Source: Yersinia entomophaga
GTDB lineage: Bacteria > Pseudomonadota > Gammaproteobacteria > Enterobacterales > Enterobacteriaceae
Reading direction: 5' to 3'
Length of the DNA: 64,000 nt
Assembly (NCBI RefSeq): GCF_001656035.1
Contig: NZ_CP010029.1
Location: forward strand, 2,589,310 to 2,653,309
How positions within the stretch are numbered: position 1 is the stretch's first letter; every line of letters starts with the position of its first letter. Shown piece after piece: positions 39,815-48,843 of this stretch. The notes below the pieces were generated by a model. That model searched no databases, was not told the origin of the DNA, and saw only the letters and a list, made by a program, of their open reading frames with translations. The position numbers were made by a program, and so were the translations under genes.

Positions 39815-40542
39815 AGATTTTTTTCCGCGCCGTGAATCAGACACCAATTTGCCAGCGTATTGATTTCTTCCGCAGCCAGACTTTGCGGCGCATATTCACC
39901 CAACGGCTGCTTCGCCGCTAACGCTTCCGCAACGGCTTCATCACGATGAATAAATAGCGGCAATAAATTGCGCAAACTTTGTAGCCACAATTGATGCATA
40001 TCTTGCTGTAAGTGGCTGGCAGAAGAGAATTGATTCAATAGGAAATGACAGCCAACCGGCAGCGCCTGTTGGTGCAAACGAGCATGAATCGCAGCATCGG
40101 CGGCGATCAGCAACAGCACGTGATCCGCCAACGCCAGCGCTTGCTGAGTGAGCGGGCTATCTCCTGCGGGAACATCCAGCAAAATCCAGCGGTGATCGCC
40201 AGCTGCCTCTAGGTCAGCCAGCTTTTCCTGCCAGTCGAACGAAGCTAAAGAACCGGACAAATGGCGCTGCTCATTCATATTGAGCTGGCCAAAAGGCAGG
40301 AAATCCAGCAAAGGCATATAACGCATGGCTTGCTGCTGCCAGCGATTACCATCCATTGCCGCCCGCGCCCAGCCGTTCGCCTGTTCGTAAGGCATATTAA
40401 AATGGAGACGTAATAAATTATCAGACGAGAAATCAATGACCAGCACCGATTCCTCAAGCTGTTGTAATGCCCAAGCGAGTGCAGCCGTAATGGATGTCGC
40501 ACCAACACCGCCTCTTAGCCCTTGCACCGCAATCACTGGCAT
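39811..40542 (-). CDS. bcsQ: Cellulose biosynthesis protein BcsQ (ParA/MinD-like)
   Basis: A cytoplasmic SIMIBI-class ATPase relative of 243 residues that helps assemble the cellulose secretion machine at the pole. The Walker A region reads GLRGGVGATSI, where both lysines of the deviant KGGxGKT motif are replaced. E. coli BcsQ has a similar variant, so this is a family trait rather than damage. The C-terminal IHRDEAVAEALAAKQPLGEYAP is typical. It begins three bases after bcsR and overlaps bcsA by four. Confidence 0.94.
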   Translation of the reverse strand: MPVIAVQGLRGGVGATSITAALAWALQQLEESVLVIDFSSDNLLRLHFNMPYEQANGWARAAMDGNRWQQQAMRYMPLLDFLPFGQLNMNEQRHLSGSLASFDWQEKLADLEAAGDHRWILLDVPAGDSPLTQQALALADHVLLLIAADAAIHARLHQQALPVGCHFLLNQFSSASHLQQDMHQLWLQSLRNLLPLFIHRDEAVAEALAAKQPLGEYAPQSLAAEEINTLANWCLIHGAEKNL

Positions 40543-40545
40543 AAG

Positions 40546-40737
40546 CTATTTGCTCCCCGAGTTTTGCGCCAATTCGGCTAATAATGGCCAGCGCGCCATC
40601 ATTTGCGCCATACGTTCCTGACGGACAATATCGATATAACTTAATTTGGGTAATGCGAATGCTCGGCTTAATGCTAGTAGATCGTCCTGAACCTCGGGAG
40701 ATGAATTCACATAAAACCGATTGATTGAAGTATTCAT
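40546..40737 (-). CDS. bcsR: Cellulose biosynthesis protein BcsR
   Basis: A 63-residue cytoplasmic regulatory subunit (YhjR) that binds BcsQ and stabilises the Bcs macrocomplex. The conserved C-terminal RWPLLAELAQ is present, as is the preceding FALPKLSYIDI. It is the first gene of the minus-strand bcs operon and is divergent from bcsE across 197 bases. Confidence 0.92.
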   Translation of the reverse strand: MNTSINRFYVNSSPEVQDDLLALSRAFALPKLSYIDIVRQERMAQMMARWPLLAELAQNSGSK

Positions 40738-40934
40738 TCTGCTGCCCTTGAAAAATAGGCTAGTGTAATAAAGTATTTTGATTATTAGAGTATACTTTGC
40801 CTAATAAGATAAGTCTTAATTTAATATCCTAGTACAGAGTTGGTTAATGTGAGATGCGATGATACAATTAAAGCATAGCATTTCTTTTTACATTGACCTG
40901 TAGAACTTCAACAAAATTAGAAGCATAAAAATCT

Positions 40935-42491
40935 ATGTTGAGAACATTCTCGTTAGGTATTGATAAAATTTGGGATGAATTAGCCGTTGTGCAGGCTTCA
41001 GGTCTCTATTGGATCAATATAGACCGCGAAAGTGACGCTAATCTATTCTGCCAACAGATAATTAGAGACCAGCCCAAAGATACCCGCTCGGCATTGATTT
41101 GTTCTGGCCAAAAACCCTCGAATTTACTAGAAAATATTGTCGGCTACGGGCCGGAAAAACTCCCTTTATTTACTCTGCCGGAAAAAAAAGCCGCCGTTAA
41201 AAATCTCGTCAATGATTTGATGCGCTCATTAAGACCACAGCGACGTTTTTTTATTTTATTGGCCCATGCCAGCTTATGGCAAACATTTACAACGGAAGAA
41301 ATTCAGCGCTGGGTAAAGGAATTAAATAACTGGCTGGAAAAATATCAGGCCACATTAGTGATTCTGAGTCATGGCAGCGGCGTCAGTAAACTTAAAACGC
41401 AATTAGTTAACCAACATCGAGCATTGCAAGGACTTGCCAGCCTGCAATGGCAGCACGATCACGCCCAATATATGGTTTCCTGGTGGAGCACCCTCAGCGG
41501 CGTTACCGCAAACCAATTGGTAAAATTGCAGCCAAGCCCGGAAGGCTGGCAGATGGCGGAAGAGAAAGAACAGCAGCCATTGGCGCAATCTCGTAACGAC
41601 GAGTATATCTATTTGGCTGAAGCCAGCGTGCTGGAAGGCGCTCCGCCGCTATCTACCAGCTGGCAACTGTTTGAAAACAATCTTTTATTGTCTGAGAAAG
41701 CCTTTAATGCTCACGCAGCAACGCTGATTTTTTCGCTTCACCAAAGCGATCAAATAGATGAACTGGCGCACCAGATACACAGCCTGCGCCGCCACCGCGG
41801 CAATGCGTTAAAAATAGTGGTGCGGGAAATGGATTCCAGTCTGCGTTATAGCGATGAGCGCCTGTTACTCGCCTGTGGCGTCAATCTGATTGTGCCACAT
41901 GTCGCTCCGCTATCCCGCTTTCTAACCATGATCGAAGGTATTCAGGGCCAGCGTTTTTCTCGTCATATACCTGAAGATATTAATAATTTACTGGCTTCTC
42001 TGCGCCCATTGCAGCTAAAGGGCTATCTCTCACCGGAGCAATTCTGCCAGTCGGTGCTAGCCTTGATGAGTAACACCCTATTGCCAGAAGACGGCAAAGG
42101 CGTGCTAGTAGCATTACGCCCGGTTCCCGGTTTATCGGCGCGTCAGGCGCTGACTCTGTGCCATATGCGTCGCTTTGGCGACATCGTCACGTTGGCTGGC
42201 GATCGGCTGGTCGTATTCTTATCCACGTGCAGAATCAATGATCTGGATACTGCCCTGAACTTTATTTTCCACCTTCCGGTGAATGAAACCTTCACTAATC
42301 AGCTGGTGTGGCATCAGGATCAGGAAATCATCTCTGAAATCAATAAGATGAACAATCCGGACTATTTACAAAATGTCGGAGAAAATAAAATCCATAAACT
42401 GAACAAAACTCAGCAGAAATTAACGCCGTCAGCGCGCAGAACCCCCGTAGCTTTGACGCTGAATCTGGGTAGCCGCAAGGAGAACGTTTAA
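40935..42491 (+). CDS. bcsE: Cellulose biosynthesis c-di-GMP-binding protein BcsE
   Basis: A cytoplasmic protein of 518 residues with a degenerate receiver/ATPase-like N-terminal part and a C-terminal GIL (GGDEF I-site-like) domain. The c-di-GMP-binding RxGD motif is visible as RRFGD (about residue 413) followed by the strand VTLAGDRLVVFLSTC. It increases cellulose synthesis in related bacteria by feeding c-di-GMP to the complex. It heads the bcsEFG operon and its stop overlaps the bcsF ATG by one base. Confidence 0.94.
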   Translation: MLRTFSLGIDKIWDELAVVQASGLYWINIDRESDANLFCQQIIRDQPKDTRSALICSGQKPSNLLENIVGYGPEKLPLFTLPEKKAAVKNLVNDLMRSLRPQRRFFILLAHASLWQTFTTEEIQRWVKELNNWLEKYQATLVILSHGSGVSKLKTQLVNQHRALQGLASLQWQHDHAQYMVSWWSTLSGVTANQLVKLQPSPEGWQMAEEKEQQPLAQSRNDEYIYLAEASVLEGAPPLSTSWQLFENNLLLSEKAFNAHAATLIFSLHQSDQIDELAHQIHSLRRHRGNALKIVVREMDSSLRYSDERLLLACGVNLIVPHVAPLSRFLTMIEGIQGQRFSRHIPEDINNLLASLRPLQLKGYLSPEQFCQSVLALMSNTLLPEDGKGVLVALRPVPGLSARQALTLCHMRRFGDIVTLAGDRLVVFLSTCRINDLDTALNFIFHLPVNETFTNQLVWHQDQEIISEINKMNNPDYLQNVGENKIHKLNKTQQKLTPSARRTPVALTLNLGSRKENV

Positions 42492-42679
42492 TGAATCTCA
42501 GCGATATTTTTCAGGTTATCTTACTGGCAGCCATCGTCTTTTTCCCTTTGGGTTATTTTGCTCGCGGCCGCCTGCCCGCATGGTGGGCGAAGAAACAACA
42601 CTTTTTTCTCTCAGCACGCTATCTGAAATCAGAAGGGATCTGGTTGCGTGACGGCTCTTCCTTACATATTAAGAAATAA
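42491..42679 (+). CDS. bcsF: Cellulose biosynthesis membrane protein BcsF
   Basis: A 62-residue inner-membrane protein with a single N-terminal span (about residues 6-24) and a basic cytoplasmic tail. It anchors BcsE to the membrane and serves BcsG in E. coli. It sits between bcsE and bcsG with a one-base overlap and a two-base gap. Confidence 0.92.
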   Translation: MNLSDIFQVILLAAIVFFPLGYFARGRLPAWWAKKQHFFLSARYLKSEGIWLRDGSSLHIKK

Positions 42680-42681
42680 CC

Positions 42682-44343
42682 ATGAACCTGAAAAAAAATG
42701 CGCAAGAATCGCAGGCGCCATGGCGTTATTGGCGCGGCCTGGGCGGCTGGAACTACTATTTTCTGCTAAAATTTGCCCTACTCTGGTTTGGCTACCTTAA
42801 CTTTCATCCATTAGCCAACCTGGTATTCGTCGCTTATCTGGTTTTCCCTATTCCTTCTGAGCGGCTACATCGTTTGCGCCATTGGGTCGGTATTCCTATC
42901 GGTCTGGGGCTTTTCTACTACGATACTTGGCTGCCGGGCATCAATAGTATTTTCAGCCATGGCTCGCAGGTTGCCGGGTTTAGTTTCAACTATTTCATAG
43001 AGTTAGTTGAACGCTTCATCAACTGGCGCATGATCGGCGCAGCCTTCGTGATGCTGGTTGGTTATCTGTTCATTTCCCAGTGGATTCGCGTCACCGTGTT
43101 TATCGTAGCGGCAATGATCGGGCTAAACGTGTTGACCATCGCTGGCCCTGCGTTTTCGCTGCTGCCGACTACCACAACAGCCGCTGATACCACGGCGTCC
43201 TCGAGTCAGACCAATGGGTCGGGCGCCACGACCAGTGCGCAACCCGCGGCTGATGCGCCGCCAACCAGCGCAAACCTGACGGCGTACTTAAACAGTTTCT
43301 ACGAACAGGAAAAAGGTCGCATCACTCAATTCCCGACTACGCTGCCAGCTGATGCTCAACCATTTGATTTACTGGTAATTAATATCTGTTCCCTATCTTG
43401 GTCAGATATAGAAGCCATTCAGTTGGAAAAGCATCCGCTGTGGAGCAAGTTCGATTTAGTGTTCCAGAACTTCAACTCGGCCACCGCCTATAGCGGCCCG
43501 GCATCCATTCGCTTGTTGCGCGCCAGTTGCGGCCAAGAATCCCATCACGACCTGTATCAACCCGCCGAGCAGCAGTGCTATCTGTTTGATAATTTAGCCA
43601 AACTGGGCTTCAGCTCTCAATTAGTTATGGATCACTCCGGCGCATTCGGCAACTATCTGCAAAATCTGAGAGAAGATGCCAATATGCGCGCGCCGCTGAT
43701 GTCTCAGACTGGTATTAGCAACCAATTGATTTCCTTCGACAATGAACCGGTTTACAACGGTTTAGAGCTACTGAACCGCTGGCTGGAGCAGCAAAAGAAC
43801 CAGGCAGGAGATGCGCGTAGCGCGACTTTCGTCAATATTGTGCCGCTACACGATGGCAACCGTTTTACGGGAACAAGTAAAACCGCCGATTACAAAGCCA
43901 GAGCGCAAACCTTGTTCGATCAACTAGATAGCTTCCTGAATGAGTTAGAAAAATCTGGCCGCAAGGTAATGGTCGTGGTGGTTCCTGAGCACGGCGCAGC
44001 GCTGATCGGAGATAAAATGCAGATGTCCGGCCTGCGTGATATCCCAAGCCCGAGCATTACTCACATTCCTGTTGGCGTGAAGCTGATCGGTATGAAAGCA
44101 CCACAGCCAACTAGCCCGCTGGAAATCAAAGCGCCAAGCAGCTATCTGGCAATTTCAGAGCTGGTTTCTCGCGTCGTGGACGGCAAAATATTTACCGCAC
44201 CGAGTGTAGATTGGCAGACACTGGTTAAAGGATTACCGGAAACCGCCATCGTTTCAGAGAATGATAATGCGATTGTTATGCAATATCAGGGTAAAAGTTA
44301 CATTCGTCTGAACGGTGGAGATTGGGTGCCGTACCCGCAATAA
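42682..44343 (+). CDS. bcsG: Cellulose phosphoethanolamine transferase BcsG
   Basis: An inner-membrane enzyme of 553 residues. Four or five N-terminal spans (to about residue 165) precede a threonine/serine-rich linker and a periplasmic alkaline-phosphatase-fold domain. The nucleophile serine lies in ATAYSGPASIRLLRASCGQ (within about residues 267-285), and the metal-binding end is VVVPEHGAALIGDKMQ. It transfers phosphoethanolamine from lipid onto cellulose, so the strain is predicted to make pEtN-cellulose rather than plain cellulose. Confidence 0.95.
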   Translation: MNLKKNAQESQAPWRYWRGLGGWNYYFLLKFALLWFGYLNFHPLANLVFVAYLVFPIPSERLHRLRHWVGIPIGLGLFYYDTWLPGINSIFSHGSQVAGFSFNYFIELVERFINWRMIGAAFVMLVGYLFISQWIRVTVFIVAAMIGLNVLTIAGPAFSLLPTTTTAADTTASSSQTNGSGATTSAQPAADAPPTSANLTAYLNSFYEQEKGRITQFPTTLPADAQPFDLLVINICSLSWSDIEAIQLEKHPLWSKFDLVFQNFNSATAYSGPASIRLLRASCGQESHHDLYQPAEQQCYLFDNLAKLGFSSQLVMDHSGAFGNYLQNLREDANMRAPLMSQTGISNQLISFDNEPVYNGLELLNRWLEQQKNQAGDARSATFVNIVPLHDGNRFTGTSKTADYKARAQTLFDQLDSFLNELEKSGRKVMVVVVPEHGAALIGDKMQMSGLRDIPSPSITHIPVGVKLIGMKAPQPTSPLEIKAPSSYLAISELVSRVVDGKIFTAPSVDWQTLVKGLPETAIVSENDNAIVMQYQGKSYIRLNGGDWVPYPQ

Positions 44344-44364
44344 ATCTGATGCGGTATACAACCT

Positions 44365-44392
44365 AAAAGGGGCGTAATAATACGTCCCTTTT
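44365..44392 (+). terminator. bcsEFG terminator
   Basis: A 12-bp stem with one G-T pair (AAAAGGGGCGTA / TACGTCCCTTTT) closes the loop ATAA and ends in a T run, 22 bases past bcsG. Confidence 0.9.
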
Positions 44393-44646
44393 TTATTTCG
44401 TCTGGACGAATAATCTATATTCCCTGATTAGCATTACGCTAACAAAGATAAATTTACCCATTTATTAATCAATGTCAGACTATTGAAGTGAATAAATATC
44501 CTAATCAAGTGAATATGCCAGATGTGAATAAATTTATAATTTATATCCTCAATTCCTTGATGTTTATTGACGACAGACAATAAAACTCATTTGCTTATAG
44601 AGTTATTCATCTTTTATCAATTCTTTATTTGTTTTTGTTATAAAAA

Positions 44647-44673
44647 AACGCCGGCAGCAACATCACCGGCGTT
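44647..44673 (-). terminator. dpp operon terminator
   Basis: A perfect 8-bp stem AACGCCGG / CCGGCGTT with an 11-base loop. On the minus strand it is followed by a run of seven T residues, 24 bases past the dppF stop. Confidence 0.9.
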
Positions 44674-44696
44674 GTTATTAACTTCCTCAGTCCATA

Positions 44697-45722
44697 TTAA
44701 CCGGCCGCTTCGGCTTCATCCTGCTCGATAGCAAAACACGCCACCATTTGATCGCCATACTGTTTAAGCTGCGGCTGTAATTGGCTACAGGTGCCAAAGG
44801 CCCGACGGCAGCGAGCATTAAACGCACAGCCCGGAGGCGGATTCATCGGGCTGGGTAGCTCGCCAGTTAGCTTGATACGTTCCCGGCGCATATCCGGATT
44901 CAGCCGTGGCGTAGCCGATAGCAGCGCCTGCGTATAGGGATGACGCGGATTATTAAAGATGGCCTCTTTGCTGCCTTTTTCCACGCAGCGACCGAGATAC
45001 ATCACCATCACTTCATCCGCAATATGTTCAACTACCGACAGGTCATGGGAGATAAAGACATAAGACAGCCCCATTTCCTGCTGTAAATCCATCATCAGGT
45101 TCAATACCTGCGCCCGCACCGACACATCCAGAGCAGACACCGGCTCATCGGCAATAACCACATCCGGATTCAACATCAACCCTCTGGCAATCGCAATACG
45201 CTGGCGCTGGCCACCGGAAAACATATGAGGATAGCGATCGTAATGCTCAGTTTTCAGGCCAACTTTCGCCATCATTGCCAACGTTTTCTCACGGCGTTCC
45301 TTACTGCTCAACGTCGTGTTGATTTGCAAAGGCTCTTCGAGAATCTGCCCCACTTTTTTACGCGGATTAAGCGAGCCATAAGGGTTTTGGAAAACGATCT
45401 GAATCTTCTGGCGCCGTAGTTTCTCTGCGCTTTCATCCGGCTTCAGCAAATCCTGCCCTTGGTAATACAGCTCACCGCCGGTAGGTATTTCGATCATGGT
45501 CAGCAAACGGCCTAGCGTCGATTTACCACAGCCAGATTCACCAACTACCGCCAACGTTTTGCCGCGTTCCAAAGTGAAGGAGACACCGTCCAGCGCTTTT
45601 ACCAAGCGTTCCGGAGCAAAAAAGCCTTTCTTCACTGGATAGTATTTTTTCAGGTCAATCGCCTGCAAGAGCGGCTTGGCCGCCTGGGATTCAGGCTTCA
45701 TTTCAGTTTCATTGTGGTTCAT
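44697..45722 (-). CDS. dppF: Dipeptide ABC transporter ATPase DppF
   Basis: A cytoplasmic ABC ATPase of 341 residues. Walker A is GESGCGKST (about residue 63), the signature [14 protein letters not shown] (about 165) and Walker [13 protein letters not shown]. The C-terminal oligopeptide-transporter extension has the cysteine cluster [18 protein letters not shown], which binds an iron-sulfur cluster in related proteins. It pairs with DppD and starts inside its stop codon (ATGA). Confidence 0.96.
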   Translation of the reverse strand: MNHNETEMKPESQAAKPLLQAIDLKKYYPVKKGFFAPERLVKALDGVSFTLERGKTLAVVGESGCGKSTLGRLLTMIEIPTGGELYYQGQDLLKPDESAEKLRRQKIQIVFQNPYGSLNPRKKVGQILEEPLQINTTLSSKERREKTLAMMAKVGLKTEHYDRYPHMFSGGQRQRIAIARGLMLNPDVVIADEPVSALDVSVRAQVLNLMMDLQQEMGLSYVFISHDLSVVEHIADEVMVMYLGRCVEKGSKEAIFNNPRHPYTQALLSATPRLNPDMRRERIKLTGELPSPMNPPPGCAFNARCRRAFGTCSQLQPQLKQYGDQMVACFAIEQDEAEAAG

Positions 45723-46699
45723 AGGGTCGGCCTCCCCGCATCATCCAACGGTGTATGGCATTTAACCTGACGTCCCGGCGGGCCGAGCAGTTCCGGTTCT
45801 TCGCTGCGACAGCGTTCGTTGGCATATGGGCAACGAGGATTGAGCAAACAGCCGTCGGGACGGTCATATTTACCCGGCACCACGCCCGGCAATGATGCTA
45901 ACCGTGCTTTATCCTGCGCAAATTCCGGCAATGCACGCAGCAATGCCTGAGTGTAAGGATGGCGCGGCGCACGGAAGATTTCCGAGGCTTTACCGGTTTC
46001 CACTACCTGCCCGGCATACATCACAATAATATAGTGCGCCGCCTCGGCTACCAGTGCCAGATCGTGAGTGATCAGCAACAGAGCCATATTTTCCTGCTGC
46101 TGCAACTCCAGCAATAGTTCGATGATCTGCGCCTGAATAGTCACATCCAGCGCGGTAGTTGGCTCATCGGCAATCAGCAGTTTAGGGCGACAGGCAATCG
46201 CCATGGCGATCATCACCCGCTGGCTCATCCCGCCGGAAAGCTGATGAGGATAAACATCCAGACGTGAAGCCGGATCGGGAATACCCACCAGCGTGAGTAA
46301 ATCTACTGCTCGCTGATGCCGAGTACGACGATTGCCGCCCTGATGCACCTTCAGCGCTTCCATAATCTGGTAGCCCACGGTGTAACACGGATTCAGGCTG
46401 GTCATCGGGTCTTGGAAAATCATCGCCACTTCTGAGCCAACCAGTTGGCGGCGTTCGTTTTCCGAAATTTTCGTCAGATCGCGACCGTTAAACTCCAGTT
46501 TGTCGGCCATGACTTTGCCGGGGTAGTCAATCAACCCCATAATCGCCAGAGAACTGACCGACTTACCGGAACCGGACTCACCCACGATACCCACAACCTG
46601 ACCTTGCTCAATGCTATAGCTGATACGGTCTACGGCTTTAAACGGCGCTTTTTCATCACCAAAATGCACCGACAATTTATCTACTTTTAAAAGTGCCAT
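45719..46699 (-). CDS. dppD: Dipeptide ABC transporter ATPase DppD
   Basis: The second ATPase of the dipeptide importer, 326 residues. Walker A is [11 protein letters not shown] (about residue 39), the signature [14 protein letters not shown] and Walker [13 protein letters not shown]. The C-terminal cysteine region is [16 protein letters not shown]. It begins 12 bases after dppC. Confidence 0.96.
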   Translation of the reverse strand: MALLKVDKLSVHFGDEKAPFKAVDRISYSIEQGQVVGIVGESGSGKSVSSLAIMGLIDYPGKVMADKLEFNGRDLTKISENERRQLVGSEVAMIFQDPMTSLNPCYTVGYQIMEALKVHQGGNRRTRHQRAVDLLTLVGIPDPASRLDVYPHQLSGGMSQRVMIAMAIACRPKLLIADEPTTALDVTIQAQIIELLLELQQQENMALLLITHDLALVAEAAHYIIVMYAGQVVETGKASEIFRAPRHPYTQALLRALPEFAQDKARLASLPGVVPGKYDRPDGCLLNPRCPYANERCRSEEPELLGPPGRQVKCHTPLDDAGRPTL

Positions 46700-46711
46700 C
46701 TCTCTCTACCT

Positions 46712-47614
46712 CTACTGCTTGAGTTTGGGGTCGAGAGCATCACGCAGGCCGTCCCCCATCAGGTTAAACGCCAGAACCGTCAGCAGAATTGCCACGCCGG
46801 GGAAGGTCACCACCCACCAGGCACTCTGCGCGAACTGCAACACGTCGGAGAGCATGGTGCCCCACTCCGGCGTTGGTGGTTGCGCGCCCATGCCCAGAAA
46901 GCCGAGTGCTGCCATATCCAGAATGGCGTTAGAGAAACCGAGAGAGGCTTGTACGATCAAAGGTGCCAGGCAATTTGGCAAGATATTGATAAACATCTGA
47001 CGCAGTGCGCCAGCGCCGGCAACGCGGGAGGCGGTCACATAGTCGCGATTGACCTCCACCAGCACCGCCGCGCGAGTCAGACGCACATAGTGCGGCAGTG
47101 CCACAAAAGTCAGCGCCAGAGAGGCATTCACGATTGACGGCCCAAATACCGCCACCAGCACCAAAGCCAGCAACAGGCTCGGCAGTGCCAGCATGATATC
47201 GACGAGACGCATGATAATGGCGTCAACTACGCCGCCAAAATAGCCCGCCAATAAACCTAAAATCACGCCCATCACCAGCGATAGCGTAACGACCAGGCAG
47301 CCAACCAACAGGGATAAACGTGCGCCATACATCAGGCGGGATAGCACATCACGCCCTACGTCATCGGTGCCAAGAATGAATTTCCAACTGCCCCCTTCCT
47401 GCCACACCGGCGGTTTCAGCAAAGCATCGCGAAACTGTTCTGCCGGCAGATGCGGCGCCAACCAGCCAGCGCCAATCGCGACCACCAGCATGATAATGAT
47501 ATAGAACAGGCCGGCAACGGCCCCTTTGTTGCGCTTGAAATAGTGCCAAAACTCCTGCATCGGGGTCATTGGCTTCGGCGCACTTTTTACTGCTGACTCG
47601 GTAAGTTGAGACAT
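46712..47614 (-). CDS. dppC: Dipeptide ABC transporter permease DppC
   Basis: An inner-membrane permease of 300 residues with about six spans. The EAA loop appears as YVTASRVAGAGALRQMFINILPNCLAP (within about residues 197-225). The ATG at 47614 gives MSQLTESAVKSAPKP, matching E. coli, with AAGGGG upstream; a frame reaching 47671 would overlap dppB without support. It is 10 bases after dppB. Confidence 0.96.
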   Translation of the reverse strand: MSQLTESAVKSAPKPMTPMQEFWHYFKRNKGAVAGLFYIIIMLVVAIGAGWLAPHLPAEQFRDALLKPPVWQEGGSWKFILGTDDVGRDVLSRLMYGARLSLLVGCLVVTLSLVMGVILGLLAGYFGGVVDAIIMRLVDIMLALPSLLLALVLVAVFGPSIVNASLALTFVALPHYVRLTRAAVLVEVNRDYVTASRVAGAGALRQMFINILPNCLAPLIVQASLGFSNAILDMAALGFLGMGAQPPTPEWGTMLSDVLQFAQSAWWVVTFPGVAILLTVLAFNLMGDGLRDALDPKLKQ

Positions 47615-47624
47615 TCTGCGCCCC

Positions 47625-48644
47625 TTATTTCTTATGGCGAATACGCGGGTTAACCACGCCGTAGAGCACATCTACCAGCAGGTTAACAACAATAATCATG
47701 GTCGCGACCAGCAATACACCGCCCTGCACCACTGGATAATCGCGGCGTTGCAATGCATCTATCAGCCAACGCCCCAGCCCCGGCCAGGAGAAAATGGTTT
47801 CGGTCAGAATCGCTCCAGCCAGCAGAGTGCCAACCTGTAAGCCAATGACGGTGACAACCGGCAGCAAAGCGTTACGCAGGGCATGTACCACAATCACGCG
47901 CATCCGGCTCAATCCCTTGGCGCGCGCGGTACGAATGTAATCTTCCCCCAGCACCTCCAACATGGATGAGCGGGTCATTCGCACAATAACCGCCAACGGA
48001 ATAGTGCCCAGCACGATGGCAGGCAGGATCATATGCATCACGGCGTCTTTGAAATCGCCTTCTTCACCCCAAATCAGGGTATCTATCAGCATAAAACCGG
48101 TGAGAGGATGACTGTCGTCGAGGAAAATAGTATCGCTGACTCGCCCGGATACCGGCGTCAGATTGAGCTGCACCGAAACCAGCATAATCAGCATGATGCC
48201 CCACCAGAAAATCGGCATCGAATAACCCGTCAGGGAAATACCCACGGCGGTATGATCGAATATCGAACCCCGTTTGACTGCGGCCAAAACGCCAACCGGA
48301 ATCCCGACGCTGATGGCAAATAGCATCGCGCACAACCCCAGTTCTAGCGTAGCTTTAAAGCGCGGCACGAATTCTTCCCATACGGAAATACGGCTTTTAA
48401 GGGAAATCCCCAAATCGCCGTGCAACACGCCGTTAACGTAATGGAAGTATTGTTGATAGAGAGGCTTGTCCAGCCCCATTTCTGCCATGATTTGCGCATG
48501 ACGTTCTGCGGATATACCGCGCTCCCCAGCCATGATGGTCACCGGATCGCCGGGGATCATATGGACAAAAGCAAAGGTCAGCAATGTTATGCCGATAAAC
48601 GTTGGGATCACTAATCCCAAACGTCGGAGTATGAACTGAAACAT
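47625..48644 (-). CDS. dppB: Dipeptide ABC transporter permease DppB
   Basis: An inner-membrane permease of 339 residues, the same as E. coli. It carries the N-terminal MFQFILRRLGLVIPTFIGIT segment and the EAA loop YIRTARAKGLSRMRVIVVHALRNALLP (within about residues 236-264). It forms the translocation pore with DppC. A 199-base gap with a hairpin separates it from dppA, which typically lowers its expression relative to the binding protein. Confidence 0.96.
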   Translation of the reverse strand: MFQFILRRLGLVIPTFIGITLLTFAFVHMIPGDPVTIMAGERGISAERHAQIMAEMGLDKPLYQQYFHYVNGVLHGDLGISLKSRISVWEEFVPRFKATLELGLCAMLFAISVGIPVGVLAAVKRGSIFDHTAVGISLTGYSMPIFWWGIMLIMLVSVQLNLTPVSGRVSDTIFLDDSHPLTGFMLIDTLIWGEEGDFKDAVMHMILPAIVLGTIPLAVIVRMTRSSMLEVLGEDYIRTARAKGLSRMRVIVVHALRNALLPVVTVIGLQVGTLLAGAILTETIFSWPGLGRWLIDALQRRDYPVVQGGVLLVATMIIVVNLLVDVLYGVVNPRIRHKK

Positions 48645-48801
48645 ATCCCGAGCTCTCTGTGTAAAGTGCCCAACAGCTCATAGGCCGTCAGGCTTATTAA
48701 AAACCCGGCCCCGGAGCCATCCGCACAGGCTCTGCTCTCAGGGATGGGTTTAAGGCTCACATCTAAAACGATGTCTTAACTATCTGGAATGCCAGACAAA
48801 C

Positions 48802-48821
48802 GAGGGCACCTTAGCGCCCTC
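48802..48821 (-). terminator. Hairpin in the dppA-dppB gap
   Basis: GAGGGC / GCCCTC with an 8-base loop lies 22 bases after the dppA stop and is followed on the minus strand by a T-containing stretch. It probably attenuates read-through or protects the dppA message, giving more binding protein than permease. Confidence 0.55.
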
Positions 48822-48843
48822 ATTCATGAACCGCATTGACAGG

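Larger units (their letters stand above)
44344..44696. other. bcsG-dppF convergent intergenic region
   Basis: A 353-base AT-rich gap with a terminator at each end and nothing else that I can recognise. The E. coli genes found here (the ldrD small-toxin locus and yhjV) are absent. Confidence 0.6.

Noticed and set aside
39811..40542. BcsQ as a damaged ATPase because its Walker lysines are missing
   Set aside because: E. coli BcsQ also departs from the consensus at these positions, so this is a family trait.
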